Origin: Larkinella arboricola
GTDB lineage: Bacteria; Bacteroidota; Bacteroidia; Cytophagales; Spirosomataceae
Reading direction: 5' to 3'
Length of the DNA: 64,000 nt
NCBI RefSeq assembly: GCF_003259745.1
Contig: NZ_QLMC01000001.1
Location: 1,488,001-1,552,000, forward strand
Part shown: positions 7,723 to 16,278 of the stretch, one piece after another
Layout: each line of letters opens with the position of its first letter
Position numbering within the stretch: position 1 is the stretch's first letter
Program-made: the position numbers and the translations under genes
The notes under the pieces: model-generated
Databases searched by the model: none
Seen by the model: the letters and a program-made list of their open reading frames with translations, nothing else
Told to the model about the DNA's origin: nothing

Positions 7723-10386
7723 CTATTTCCCTAGCCGCATAACTCCCTTCACAAGCTGTATCAGGATAACCGGCGCAATACCGGCCACGGCAATCATCCA
7801 GAGTTCCGTACTTGGGATGGTTTTGATGCTCAGGATCTGTGCCAAAAATGGTACGTAATAGGTCAGCAGCAGAATAAACACGCAAAGCAGCAGCGCGTAC
7901 CAGATATACCGGTTGCGGGTGATCTCGTTGACGAAAAACGAACGGCCCGAACGCAGGTTGAAGACGTGCATCAACTGCGCAAAAGACAGGGCGTAGAACG
8001 TCAGGTTGTTGCCTTCCTGCTGCGTCAATCCCAGCTTCTGGGTTCCGAACCAGTAAGCCCCCAGCACCGAAGCCGTTATGGCCAGGGCATACAAAACGAG
8101 CATTCGCCAGTCGCGACGGTCCATAATCGGCGTTTTGGGGTCGCGGGGTGGCTGGTGCATCAGACTCGAATTCTCCCGACCGACGCCCAGCGCCAGCGCC
8201 GGAAAGACGTCGGTGACGATGTTGATGAACAGAATCTGCAACGGCAGCAACGGATTGCCGACGTTCAGGAAACCGGCAAACGTCACCACAAAAATCTCAC
8301 TGAGGTTACACGACAGCAGGAACAAGACAAACTTGCGGATGTTCTCGAAAATCACGCGTCCCTGCGCAATGGCCGTTACAATGGAGGTAAACGAATCGTC
8401 TTTCAGCACCATATCGGCGGTTTCGGCGGCCACCTGCGTTCCGCGCAGTCCCATCGCAATACCGATATCCGACTTTTTCAGGGCCGGAGCATCGTTCACC
8501 CCGTCGCCGGTCATCCCGACAATATCACCATCCTGCTGGTACAACTCAATCATATCCAGCTTCTGCGCCGGACTAACCCGCGCAAACACCCGGCATTCGA
8601 GCAGCTTCTTCCGATCGTCGGCCTGGAGTTCGTTCAACGGTTTGAGGTCTTTACCGGTCAGTACCATTTCTTCGCCGGGTTCGATCAGCCTGACCTTAGA
8701 CGCAATCGTCAGGGCGGTGGCAGGGTGGTCGCCGGTAACCATAATCACCTTGATACCGGCTTCGCGGCAGGCTTGCAGGGCGGGCGTTACTTCGGTGCGG
8801 GGCGGATCGAGAAAACCAATCAGGCCAATGTACGTCAGGTCTTTGTCGGCAAAATCATCACCGGGGCGGGTATCGGTTTGGCGGTAAGCAAACGCCAGCG
8901 TTCGCAGGCCGTCGGTCGCCATCTTTTCAGAAAGGTCGTAGTAGGCTTTCCGGTCCTTTTCGTCGAGTGATTGGCACCGGTCCAGCACCTCTTCGGCCGC
9001 GCCTTTGACGGCTACCAGAAAGCCGTTGTTGTGTTCGTGGAGCGTGCCCATAATCCGGGTGTCGGAGCTGAACGCTTTCTCGGCTTTTCGCGGAAATTCC
9101 CTGTGAATCTGGTCCGGGTTCTGCCCGGCGGCAATTGCAAATTTTAGCAGCGAAACTTCCACCGGATCGCCCACTTCTTTCGGTTTCCCGTCAACGATGT
9201 CGTAATCTGCGTTGTTGCAAAGCACCCCGACCCGAATGAGTTGCTGGTAGGTTTCCGATTCGGTAATGGCCTGATCGCCGTGGACTACTTCCAGCTTCTG
9301 CGCTTCCGCGTCCGCCCGGATCTCGGCCTGCTGCCCCGGCAGTTGCAGTGTGTTGACTTCAATGCGGTTTTGGGTCAGGGTGCCGGTTTTATCGGTAAAA
9401 ATGACGTTGGTGCCGCCCAGCGTTTCCACCGCCGACAACCGCTTGACGATTACCTTCTTTTCGGCCAGCCGCAGCATACCGTATGCCAGTGCGATGGTTG
9501 CCACCACCGACATACCTTCCGGAATGGCCGCAATGGACAGTGCCAGCGCCGTTTCGATTAGCCGCAGCGGTTCTTCGTTGCGCAGCAGCCCGACCACCAG
9601 AAACAGGGCCGCCAGCCCGACCGTTACCCAGATCAGGACTTTCGCCAGGGAGTCGAGTTTGGCTTCCAGCGGGGTAGCCGAGCGTTTGGCTTCTTCGACC
9701 ATCGTGGCAATTTTGCCCAGTTCGGTTTGCTGGCCGATGCCTGTAACGACAGCCCGCCCGGTACCCGCCGTCACGGGCGTGCCCTTGAACAGCCGGTTGT
9801 GCTGATCGCCCAGCGGGGATTCGTCCGGTGGCAGTTCCGTGTTTTTATCGACCGGCAGCGATTCGCCGGTCAGGGCGGACTCGTCGGCCTGGAGTTGGCT
9901 CACTTCAAATAAGTTGGCATCGGCGGCTACCAGATCACCGGCTTCAACGACAAGAATATCACCGATGGTCACTTCTTCCGACGAAATCTCCCGAATACGG
10001 CCGTCGCGCAGGACCCGCGCGGGGGTGGTGTCCATTTTGCGCAGGGCATCCATCGACTGCCGGGCGTTCCATTCCAGAATAAACCCGGTAATAGCGTTGA
10101 TGAGCAGCACGGCAATGATAGCGAAACCTTCGACGGTTTCACCCAGAAAAAAGGAAATACCAGCAGCAGCGGCCAGGATGTAAACAATGACACCGGTAAA
10201 CTGGCGCAGCAGTATCGTAAACGCGCTTTCCCGTTTGGCTTCCTGGAGGGCATTCGGTCCTGATTCCTCATAACGGCGTTTGGCTTCGTCGGCGGTCAGG
10301 CCCGTTTTGGGGTCAACGTTCAGAGCCTGAATTAGTTGGTCAATCGGAATCTGATGCGGTTTTTCGGGGGCTGAAATAGGTTGCAT
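7723..10386 (-). CDS. P2-type cation-transporting ATPase (Ca2+-ATPase-like)
   Basis: An 887-residue ion pump of the inner membrane. All P-type landmarks are present: actuator motif TGES at 173-176, IPEGM in M4 at 288-292, phosphorylated Asp332 in DKTGTLT, the MVTGDHPATA segment and TGDGVNDAPALKKSDIGIAMG hinge. The C-terminal cation-ATPase helices include the M6-like segment NIVTDVFPALALG. The N-terminal cation-ATPase domain (residues 10-75) and lack of heavy-metal CPx motifs place it in the P2A/P2B branch; Ca2+ is the usual substrate, but Na+/K+ or Mn2+ cannot be excluded. Transcribed alone. Confidence 0.93.
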   Translation of the reverse strand: MQPISAPEKPHQIPIDQLIQALNVDPKTGLTADEAKRRYEESGPNALQEAKRESAFTILLRQFTGVIVYILAAAAGISFFLGETVEGFAIIAVLLINAITGFILEWNARQSMDALRKMDTTPARVLRDGRIREISSEEVTIGDILVVEAGDLVAADANLFEVSQLQADESALTGESLPVDKNTELPPDESPLGDQHNRLFKGTPVTAGTGRAVVTGIGQQTELGKIATMVEEAKRSATPLEAKLDSLAKVLIWVTVGLAALFLVVGLLRNEEPLRLIETALALSIAAIPEGMSVVATIALAYGMLRLAEKKVIVKRLSAVETLGGTNVIFTDKTGTLTQNRIEVNTLQLPGQQAEIRADAEAQKLEVVHGDQAITESETYQQLIRVGVLCNNADYDIVDGKPKEVGDPVEVSLLKFAIAAGQNPDQIHREFPRKAEKAFSSDTRIMGTLHEHNNGFLVAVKGAAEEVLDRCQSLDEKDRKAYYDLSEKMATDGLRTLAFAYRQTDTRPGDDFADKDLTYIGLIGFLDPPRTEVTPALQACREAGIKVIMVTGDHPATALTIASKVRLIEPGEEMVLTGKDLKPLNELQADDRKKLLECRVFARVSPAQKLDMIELYQQDGDIVGMTGDGVNDAPALKKSDIGIAMGLRGTQVAAETADMVLKDDSFTSIVTAIAQGRVIFENIRKFVLFLLSCNLSEIFVVTFAGFLNVGNPLLPLQILFINIVTDVFPALALGVGRENSSLMHQPPRDPKTPIMDRRDWRMLVLYALAITASVLGAYWFGTQKLGLTQQEGNNLTFYALSFAQLMHVFNLRSGRSFFVNEITRNRYIWYALLLCVFILLLTYYVPFLAQILSIKTIPSTELWMIAVAGIAPVILIQLVKGVMRLGK

Positions 10387-10468
10387 AAGAGTGGATAGGG
10401 AGTGACGGAGCCACTAAATTAGCATATGCAGTGCAGGAAGCACACGAGAATGGACGGAAAAGAGATAT

Positions 10469-10535
10469 TTCGCGGAGTGGAGCGGAGTAAAGAAAGTTAA
10501 ACGGAGTCGCTGTTCAACTCTTTTTACGCTGCGAA
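10469..10535. repeat. Intergenic imperfect inverted repeat with GGAGT units
   Basis: The stretch begins TTCGCGGAGTGGAGCGGAGT and ends ACGCTGCGAA; its halves are partly reverse complementary, with extra bases in the left arm. It resembles the repeats at 5942 and 17398 in using GGAGT/GTTAA words and CGCGGAG. Confidence 0.5.
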
Positions 10536-10554
10536 CTAATTTCTATTAAAAATA

Positions 10555-10578
10555 TTTATTAAAAAACTTTTTAATAAA
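10555..10578. promoter_or_regulatory. Palindromic operator candidate upstream of tetR
   Basis: Arms 10555-10565 and 10568-10578 (TTTATTAAAAA/TTTTTAATAAA) are perfect reverse complements with a 2-base spacer, a TetR-like operator geometry. It would cover the -33 region of the tetR promoter. A similar block lies before the tolC-like gene. Confidence 0.65.
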
Positions 10579-10589
10579 CTGGTGGCAAC

Positions 10590-10597
10590 TACTTTTG
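10590..10597 (+). promoter_or_regulatory. Candidate -7 box of tetR, very close to the start codon
   Basis: TACTTTTG matches TAnnTTTG exactly and ends 4 bases before the ATG at 10602. A transcript from here would start at or next to the start codon, giving a leaderless or nearly leaderless message. Confidence 0.45.
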
Positions 10598-10601
10598 CTT
10601 T

Positions 10602-11219
10602 ATGAAACCGAAACACGCCGAACAGAATACAGAGCAGAAAATAAAGGAAGCCGCTAAAAAAGTCTTTCTGGAACGGGGCTTTGATGGTGCCAAACTGCGT
10701 CATATTGCCGAGGAGGCTGGTACGACAATGGCGATGGTCAATTATTATTTCCGAAGTAAAGAGCAACTTTTTCAAAGTATTTTTCTGGAAACGCTGGGTT
10801 CTTTCCTGGGACGGGTAGTATCGATTCTGAATGAGGAAGTGCCTCTGGAGATTAAAGTCTGGAAAGTAGTTGATAACTATACTGACTTTTTAACTCAAAA
10901 CCCCCATGTACCGGTTTTCGTTCTAGCTGAGCTTCAGAAAGATAGTAGCGAAATTTTCGAAAAGCTCAATGTCAAATCGGCTGTTGAGTCGTCTTTCTTT
11001 GTCAGGCAATTGGCAATTGAAGGAGAAAAAGGAGCTATTCGACCCGTAAAACCGTTGCAGCTTATTGTCACGATGCTGGGCAGCCTGATTTTTCCGTTTA
11101 TGGCTAAACCCATTATTTCTTACATCGGTGCTATGGATAATGGAGCTTATCAGGCTTTTCTGGAGGAACGAAAAGTGACGGTTTTTGAAACCATTATGGC
11201 GTATTTAAAACCAACCTGA
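10602..11219 (+). CDS. TetR/AcrR-family regulator of the adjacent export operon
   Basis: A 205-residue one-component regulator. The N-terminal helix-turn-helix is clear (IKEAAKKVFLERGFDGAKLRHIAEEAG, then AMVNYYFRSKEQLFQSIF) at about residues 10-55. The rest is an all-helical ligand-binding domain with no recognisable specificity. It is read in the same direction as the export genes, 56 bases ahead of them. Palindromic AT-rich blocks occur both before it and before the next gene, so it most likely represses itself and the pump. The layout recalls cecR-ybhGFSR of E. coli, but I cannot claim orthology with CecR. Confidence 0.93.
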   Translation: MKPKHAEQNTEQKIKEAAKKVFLERGFDGAKLRHIAEEAGTTMAMVNYYFRSKEQLFQSIFLETLGSFLGRVVSILNEEVPLEIKVWKVVDNYTDFLTQNPHVPVFVLAELQKDSSEIFEKLNVKSAVESSFFVRQLAIEGEKGAIRPVKPLQLIVTMLGSLIFPFMAKPIISYIGAMDNGAYQAFLEERKVTVFETIMAYLKPT

Positions 11220-11235
11220 ATTTTTTTGTCTATTC

Positions 11236-11266
11236 ATTAAAAATATTTTTAAAAATAGTTTTTAAT
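11236..11266. promoter_or_regulatory. Second operator-like block, upstream of the tolC-like gene
   Basis: Outer arms 11236-11243 and 11259-11266 (ATTAAAAA/TTTTTAAT) enclose a perfect 14-bp palindrome at 11244-11257 (TATTTTTAAAAATA). It aligns with 10546-10576 through shared TAAAAATATTT and TTTTTAATA words, the expected pattern for two sites of one regulator. Confidence 0.6.
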
Positions 11267-11275
11267 ACTGTCCGT

Positions 11276-12541
11276 ATGAAACCATTATCCATGTTTTTGT
11301 TTGGCCTGCTGCTGATGCCATTGGCGCGGGCTCAGTCGGTGATAACGCTGGAGCAATGCTATTCCTCCGGTATTGCCAACGATCCGCTGACGCGTCAACG
11401 GGAGATTTTGCAGCAAACCGGTGAGCTGGCTCTTGCGAATCTGGACAAAAACCGACGGCTGCCACAGCTAGGTATTAATGGTCAGGCAAGCTGGCAATCG
11501 GAAGTAACGAAACTGCCCATCGAACTGCCGGGCGTGCCGATTCCGCAATTGAGCAAAGACCAGTACAAGCTGACGGCGGACCTAAGCTATACCCTGTACG
11601 ATGGTCAGCAGACGGTTTTTCAGAAGCAAGTGCAGCAGGCCAGTACGGCGGTGAGCTTACAGCAGATTGCGGTTGAGCAAAACCGGTTGAAAGAGCAGAT
11701 CAACGCTTATTTTCTGAACATTCTGCTAACCGACGAAAACACCCGGCTGACCCGCATCCGGCTGGAGGAGTTGCAAAACCGTGTTGCTAAAGCCGAAGCT
11801 GGGGTACGTTACGGAACCGTGGCGACTATAGGCGTGGATGTGTTACGCACCGAGGTGTTGACTACCGAGCAGCAATTGGGCCAATTGGGAAGCAATCGCC
11901 GGGGGCTGCGCGACCAACTCGGGATTCTGACGGGACTGGTCATTACTGACAGCACCCGGCTCATCATCGAAGAAGGAAAAACTGTTGTTGCTAATTTGCC
12001 ACTCAACCGTCCTGAACAAAAGTTGTTTGATGCCCAGCGGACCTTGTTGGATGAACAACTTCGGCTAACCGCTAATCGGCTACAACCTCGGCTGAGGGCT
12101 TTTGCCCAGGGTGGGGCGGGCCGACCGGCGCTTAACTTCCTGAACAATGACTTCCGGGGCTTTTTTATCGGTGGCCTTCGGTTGAGCTGGGATCTGTCGG
12201 CGGCTTACACGCTTCGCAACGACCGCACGGTTTTGGCCCTCAGCCGGGAGCAGATCACGGTTCAACAGAAAGTATTTGACCGAAATCTGGCACTTCAACT
12301 TCGACAGCAGCAAACGGAAATCGACCGCATTAGCGCCCTGTTGGAAAAAGACCGGGAAATTAGTGCCCTGCGCTCCAAAGTCCGGCAAACCGCCAGTGTG
12401 CAACTTGATAACGGAACCCTGTCCGCCCGCGATTATACCACCGAACTCAACGCCGAAAGCCAGGCGCTGCTGAATCAGAAAACCCACGAATTACAACTGC
12501 TGTTGGCAAAGGTTCAATACCGGACGCTGACCGGGAATTAA
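11276..12541 (+). CDS. TolC-family outer-membrane efflux channel
   Basis: A 421-residue outer-membrane protein that forms a trimeric exit duct across the outer membrane and periplasm. A signal peptide is present (about residues 1-20, ending ARAQS). The body shows the repeated, Gln/Glu-rich helical pattern of the OEP family, e.g. ARDYTTELNAESQALLNQKTH near the C-terminus. It is the first gene of a compact six-gene operon with a membrane-fusion lipoprotein, two ATPases and two permeases, so it is the outer-membrane part of that exporter. Start codon follows the operator-like block by only 10 bases. Confidence 0.9.
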   Translation: MKPLSMFLFGLLLMPLARAQSVITLEQCYSSGIANDPLTRQREILQQTGELALANLDKNRRLPQLGINGQASWQSEVTKLPIELPGVPIPQLSKDQYKLTADLSYTLYDGQQTVFQKQVQQASTAVSLQQIAVEQNRLKEQINAYFLNILLTDENTRLTRIRLEELQNRVAKAEAGVRYGTVATIGVDVLRTEVLTTEQQLGQLGSNRRGLRDQLGILTGLVITDSTRLIIEEGKTVVANLPLNRPEQKLFDAQRTLLDEQLRLTANRLQPRLRAFAQGGAGRPALNFLNNDFRGFFIGGLRLSWDLSAAYTLRNDRTVLALSREQITVQQKVFDRNLALQLRQQQTEIDRISALLEKDREISALRSKVRQTASVQLDNGTLSARDYTTELNAESQALLNQKTHELQLLLAKVQYRTLTGN

Positions 12542-12556
12542 TCTCATCAAATAGCC

Positions 12557-13492
12557 ATGACCATGAAAATCATAGTGATTATCAGTGCCTTTCTGATCAG
12601 CCTGATGGCCTGCGAAAGCGAACCGCAATCGGACGCATACGGTAATTTTGAAGCCGTGGAAACAATCGTATCGGCCGAGGCTACCGGCGCTTTGCAGAAG
12701 CTATCTATCGAAGAAGGCCAGACGCTGAAAGCTGGACAAACCGTGGGGCAGATTGATCCATTGCAACTTCAGTTGCGAAAATCCCAGTTGCTGGCCAGCC
12801 AGCGGGCCGTTTCCAGTCGCTCCCCAAACATCCAGGCGCAACTATCGCCCTATGAACAGCAGCTTGCGGTGCAGGAACAACAACTACAGACGCTGCACCG
12901 CGAAAAAAAACGGACAGAAAACCTGATTGCCGCCGGGGCCGCGCCCACCAAGCAACTCGACGACATTGTGGCCCAGATCGATGTGACCGAACGCCAGATG
13001 GCCCTGATTCGTCAGCAACGGGCGGCCCAGCAATCGGCCCTGACGACGCAGCGCAGCGGGACACTTTCGGAAGAAGCACCGTTGGAAGAACAAATCCGTC
13101 AGATTGACGACCAGATCAAAAAAGCGACCATCGTCAACCCCGCGACCGGAACCGTCACCGTCAAGTTTGCCGAACCCGGTGAGGTGGTTAGCTACGGGAA
13201 ACCGTTGTACAAAGTGGCCGATCTTGACCAGATTACGCTCCGGGCTTACATCAGCGGGGATCAACTGGTGCGGGTCAGGCCGGGGCAACGGGTGAAGGTG
13301 CTGGTGGATGCGCCTAACGATCAGTTTAAGGAATATGCCGGAACGGTAACCTGGATTTCGAGCAAAGCCGAGTTTACACCCAAGGTCATTCAGACGAAAG
13401 ACGAGCGGGTTAATCTGGTCTACGGCTTGAAGGTCAGGGTGAAAAATGATGGCGGTTTGAAAATAGGAATGCCGGGAGAAATTCGGTTGTAA
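12557..13492 (+). CDS. HlyD/YbhG-type membrane-fusion lipoprotein
   Basis: A 311-residue periplasmic adaptor linking the inner-membrane ABC exporter to the TolC-like channel. It has a lipoprotein signal (ISLMAC, lipid on Cys19), a biotinyl-lipoyl half (ATGALQKLSIEEGQTLKAGQ near 40-60), a long coiled-coil hairpin rich in Gln/Glu/Arg (about 75-180), then the second lipoyl half and beta-barrel (GTVTVKFAEPGEVVSYGKPLYKVADL, split here by normal fold order). A second ATG at 12563 would remove only two residues. Gap to the previous gene is 15 bases, consistent with one transcript. Confidence 0.9.
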   Translation: MTMKIIVIISAFLISLMACESEPQSDAYGNFEAVETIVSAEATGALQKLSIEEGQTLKAGQTVGQIDPLQLQLRKSQLLASQRAVSSRSPNIQAQLSPYEQQLAVQEQQLQTLHREKKRTENLIAAGAAPTKQLDDIVAQIDVTERQMALIRQQRAAQQSALTTQRSGTLSEEAPLEEQIRQIDDQIKKATIVNPATGTVTVKFAEPGEVVSYGKPLYKVADLDQITLRAYISGDQLVRVRPGQRVKVLVDAPNDQFKEYAGTVTWISSKAEFTPKVIQTKDERVNLVYGLKVRVKNDGGLKIGMPGEIRL

Positions 13493-13504
13493 ATCCTGCG
13501 AAAC

Positions 13505-14428
13505 ATGGATGCGATTATCATTGAAAATGTCTCGAAATCGTACGGCGAGGCTTTGGCGGTGGCAGATGTGTCGCTGTCGATCCGGGTGGGCGAGTTGTTT
13601 GGGCTGATCGGGCCGGACGGGGCCGGAAAAACCACACTCTTCAAAATTCTGGTGACGCTGTTGCTGCCAGATGCAGGCCGGGCGACGGTCGTGGGGCGCG
13701 ATGTGGTCAGGGATTACAAGGATCTACGGCAACGGGTAGGCTACATGCCCGGACGGTTTTCGCTCTACCCGGACCTCAGCGTGCAGGAAAATCTGGCGTT
13801 TTTTGCTACGGTTTTCGGAACCACCATCCGGCAGAATTACCACCTGATTCAGGAAATTTATTCGCAACTGGAACCGTTCAAAAACCGGCGGGCCGGGCAG
13901 CTTTCGGGCGGGATGAAACAGAAACTGGCCTTGTGTTGTGCGCTGATCCACAAGCCCGAAGTCCTGTTTCTGGACGAGCCGACTACCGGCGTTGATGCGG
14001 TTTCCCGCAAGGAGTTCTGGGACATGCTCCGCAAACTGAACGAACGCGGACTAACGACGCTGGTTTCGACTCCGTACATGGACGAAGCGGACCGTTGCGA
14101 CCGGATTGCGTTCATGCAAACCGGAAGAGTGCTGGCGGTCGATCAGCCATCGGTCATCACCAACCGGTTCCGAAAACCGTTGTTCGCTGTTCGGGCAGCT
14201 GATACGTACCGACTGATTCAGGATTTGCGGCAGGCACCGTTCACCGAATCCTGCTATTCCTTCGGTGAGTTTTTGCACCTAACCGTTCGTTCTGGCGGGG
14301 TAACCGACCTCCAAATCGGGCAGTATTTGCTCGATAAAAATCACCGGAATATCGAAATCCAACCCATTCAACCCGGCATCGAAGATACCTTTATGGCGTT
14401 GATGAACCAGCCGGAGCCAACGGCCTGA
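13505..14428 (+). CDS. ABC exporter ATPase, YbhF N-terminal-half type
   Basis: A 307-residue ATP-binding subunit. Walker A is GPDGAGKT (36-43), the signature LSGGMKQ is at 133-139 and Walker B LFLDEP at 154-159. The GPD variant of Walker A is typical of the N-terminal ATPase half of YbhF. The protein carries an extra C-terminal domain after about residue 220. With the next gene it supplies the two nucleotide-binding domains that YbhF has in one chain. It begins 12 bases after the adaptor gene and ends 5 bases before its partner. Confidence 0.92.
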   Translation: MDAIIIENVSKSYGEALAVADVSLSIRVGELFGLIGPDGAGKTTLFKILVTLLLPDAGRATVVGRDVVRDYKDLRQRVGYMPGRFSLYPDLSVQENLAFFATVFGTTIRQNYHLIQEIYSQLEPFKNRRAGQLSGGMKQKLALCCALIHKPEVLFLDEPTTGVDAVSRKEFWDMLRKLNERGLTTLVSTPYMDEADRCDRIAFMQTGRVLAVDQPSVITNRFRKPLFAVRAADTYRLIQDLRQAPFTESCYSFGEFLHLTVRSGGVTDLQIGQYLLDKNHRNIEIQPIQPGIEDTFMALMNQPEPTA

Positions 14429-14433
14429 CGATT

Positions 14434-15168
14434 ATGGGAAAAGCAGTCATCACTAACCAGTTAACCAAAAAGTTTGGCGATTTCGTGGCCACCAACGCCA
14501 TTACGTTCGATGTAGAACAGGGGGAGATCTTCGGCTTTCTGGGTGCGAATGGAGCCGGAAAAACCACGGCTATGCGGATGCTTTGCGGGTTGCTGAAACC
14601 GTCGTCGGGTCAGGCCAGCGTCGCGGGATTTGACGTCTATCGGCAATCGGAAAAAATCAAGCAGAACATCGGCTACATGAGCCAGCGGTTTTCGCTGTAT
14701 GAAGATTTGACGGTTCGGGAAAACATCCGGTTTTACGGCGGTATTTACGGCCTTCGCCGGGCGGAGATTCCGGCCAAAACCGATCAGATTCTGGCGAAAC
14801 TGGGCATTGAATCTGTGGCTAATTCGCTGGTAGCTGCGCTGCCGCTGGGCTGGAAGCAAAAGCTGGCGTTTTCGGTGGCCCTGCTGCACGAACCCAAAAT
14901 TGTTTTTCTGGACGAGCCAACCGGGGGCGTCGATCCGATCACGCGTCGGCAGTTCTGGGACCTGATTTACGAAGCTGCCCACCAAGGCACGACGGTTTTT
15001 GTCACCACGCACTACATGGACGAAGCCGAATACTGCAACCGCGTTTCGATCATGGTCGACGGCAGAATGAAGGCGCTGGACACCCCGGCGGGTCTGAAAA
15101 CCGCTTATGGCGTGGATTCGATGGACGCCGTTTTTCAGATTCTGGCCCGGGGCACTTCAACCAAATAA
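14434..15168 (+). CDS. ABC exporter ATPase, YbhF C-terminal-half type
   Basis: A 244-residue ATP-binding subunit: Walker A GANGAGKT at 37-44, Walker B VFLDEP at 157-162. The signature is LPLGWKQ (136-142) in place of LSGGQ, a departure that is also usual in the C-terminal half of YbhF. It therefore looks like the natural partner of the preceding ATPase rather than a degenerate copy. Only 3 bases separate it from the first permease gene. Confidence 0.92.
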   Translation: MGKAVITNQLTKKFGDFVATNAITFDVEQGEIFGFLGANGAGKTTAMRMLCGLLKPSSGQASVAGFDVYRQSEKIKQNIGYMSQRFSLYEDLTVRENIRFYGGIYGLRRAEIPAKTDQILAKLGIESVANSLVAALPLGWKQKLAFSVALLHEPKIVFLDEPTGGVDPITRRQFWDLIYEAAHQGTTVFVTTHYMDEAEYCNRVSIMVDGRMKALDTPAGLKTAYGVDSMDAVFQILARGTSTK

Positions 15169-15171
15169 ATC

Positions 15172-16278
15172 ATGAACCGCTTCATCGCTTTTGTCAAAAA
15201 AGAATTTTTCCACATCCTGCGCGACCGGCGGATGTTGCTGATTCTGTTCGGTTTGCCGCTGGTGCAGGTGTTGCTCTTCGGTTTTGCCCTCACCAACGAG
15301 ATCAAAAACGCCCGGATTGCCATTCTCGACAACGATAAAAGTCAGCATTCGCAGCAGATTACGGCCAAACTGCTGGCGTCCGGCTATTTTCAGTTGCGGG
15401 AAAACCTGCGTTCGAACACCGACATTGAACGGGCGTTTCGCCGGGGGCTGATCAAACTGGCGGTGGTGTTTCCGGCTGGTTTTACGGCCGACTTCGAACA
15501 CGGACGTAACGCCCAAATCCAGCTTCTGGCCGATGCCACCGAGCAGAATACCGCCATTAGCCTGACTAACTACGCGTCGGCCATCATCCGCGATTATACC
15601 ACCGACCTCAACCCGACCAGCCAGCCGCCGATGGTCATCGACGTCCGCAGCCGCATGGTGTTCAACCCCGAACTCAAGGGCGCGTTCGTTTTTGTGCCGG
15701 GCGTGATGGCGATGGTACTGTTGCTGGTATCGGCCCTGATGACTTCCGTGACCATTGCCCGCGAACGCGAAACCGGCACGCTGGAAGTGCTAATGGTGTC
15801 GCCCCTGAGTCAAGGGCAGATTTTGCTGGGTAAAGTCGTGCCGTACCTGCTGCTGTCGTTTCTAAACGGTTGCATCATCATTGCGCTCGGCGTTTTCGCG
15901 CTGAATGTGCCGCTGAACGGTAGTCTGGCGTTGCTGCTGGCCGAAACGCTGCTGTTTATTTTTCTGGCCTTGTCCATCGGTATCTTCATTTCGTCGGTGG
16001 TAGAAACCCAGCTGGTGGCCATGTTTGCGTCGCTGATGGCGATGCTGCTGCCGACCATCTTCCTGTCAGGTTTCATTTTTCCGATTGAGAGCATGCCAAA
16101 ACCGCTCCAGATCGTTTCCAATATTATTCCGGCCAAATACTTCATTGCCATTGTGAAAGGCATCATGATCAAAGGCGCGGGGTTGCGGTATCTCTGGCAA
16201 CCCACGCTGGTGCTGGTCGGGATGTCGCTGTTCTTTACCGTATTGAGTTTACGGAATCTAAAACCCCGATTGTCATGA
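15172..16278 (+). CDS. ABC-2 type permease, YbhS-like
   Basis: A 368-residue inner-membrane permease of the drug/large-substrate export class. It has one N-terminal membrane helix (about 20-40, after NRFIAFVKKEFFHILRDRR), a large extracytoplasmic domain to about 170, and five to six C-terminal helices. The segment TIARERETGTLEVLMVSPL, a hallmark of ABC-2 permeases, is near 196-214. It overlaps the next gene by 4 bases (ATGA), so the two are translationally coupled and probably form a heterodimer. Confidence 0.92.
   Translation: MNRFIAFVKKEFFHILRDRRMLLILFGLPLVQVLLFGFALTNEIKNARIAILDNDKSQHSQQITAKLLASGYFQLRENLRSNTDIERAFRRGLIKLAVVFPAGFTADFEHGRNAQIQLLADATEQNTAISLTNYASAIIRDYTTDLNPTSQPPMVIDVRSRMVFNPELKGAFVFVPGVMAMVLLLVSALMTSVTIARERETGTLEVLMVSPLSQGQILLGKVVPYLLLSFLNGCIIIALGVFALNVPLNGSLALLLAETLLFIFLALSIGIFISSVVETQLVAMFASLMAMLLPTIFLSGFIFPIESMPKPLQIVSNIIPAKYFIAIVKGIMIKGAGLRYLWQPTLVLVGMSLFFTVLSLRNLKPRLS

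Noticed and set aside
14815-14860. Second ABC ATPase considered defective because it lacks LSGG
   Set aside because: LPLGWKQ at this place is usual in the C-terminal half of YbhF-type ATPases, and Walker A and B are intact.
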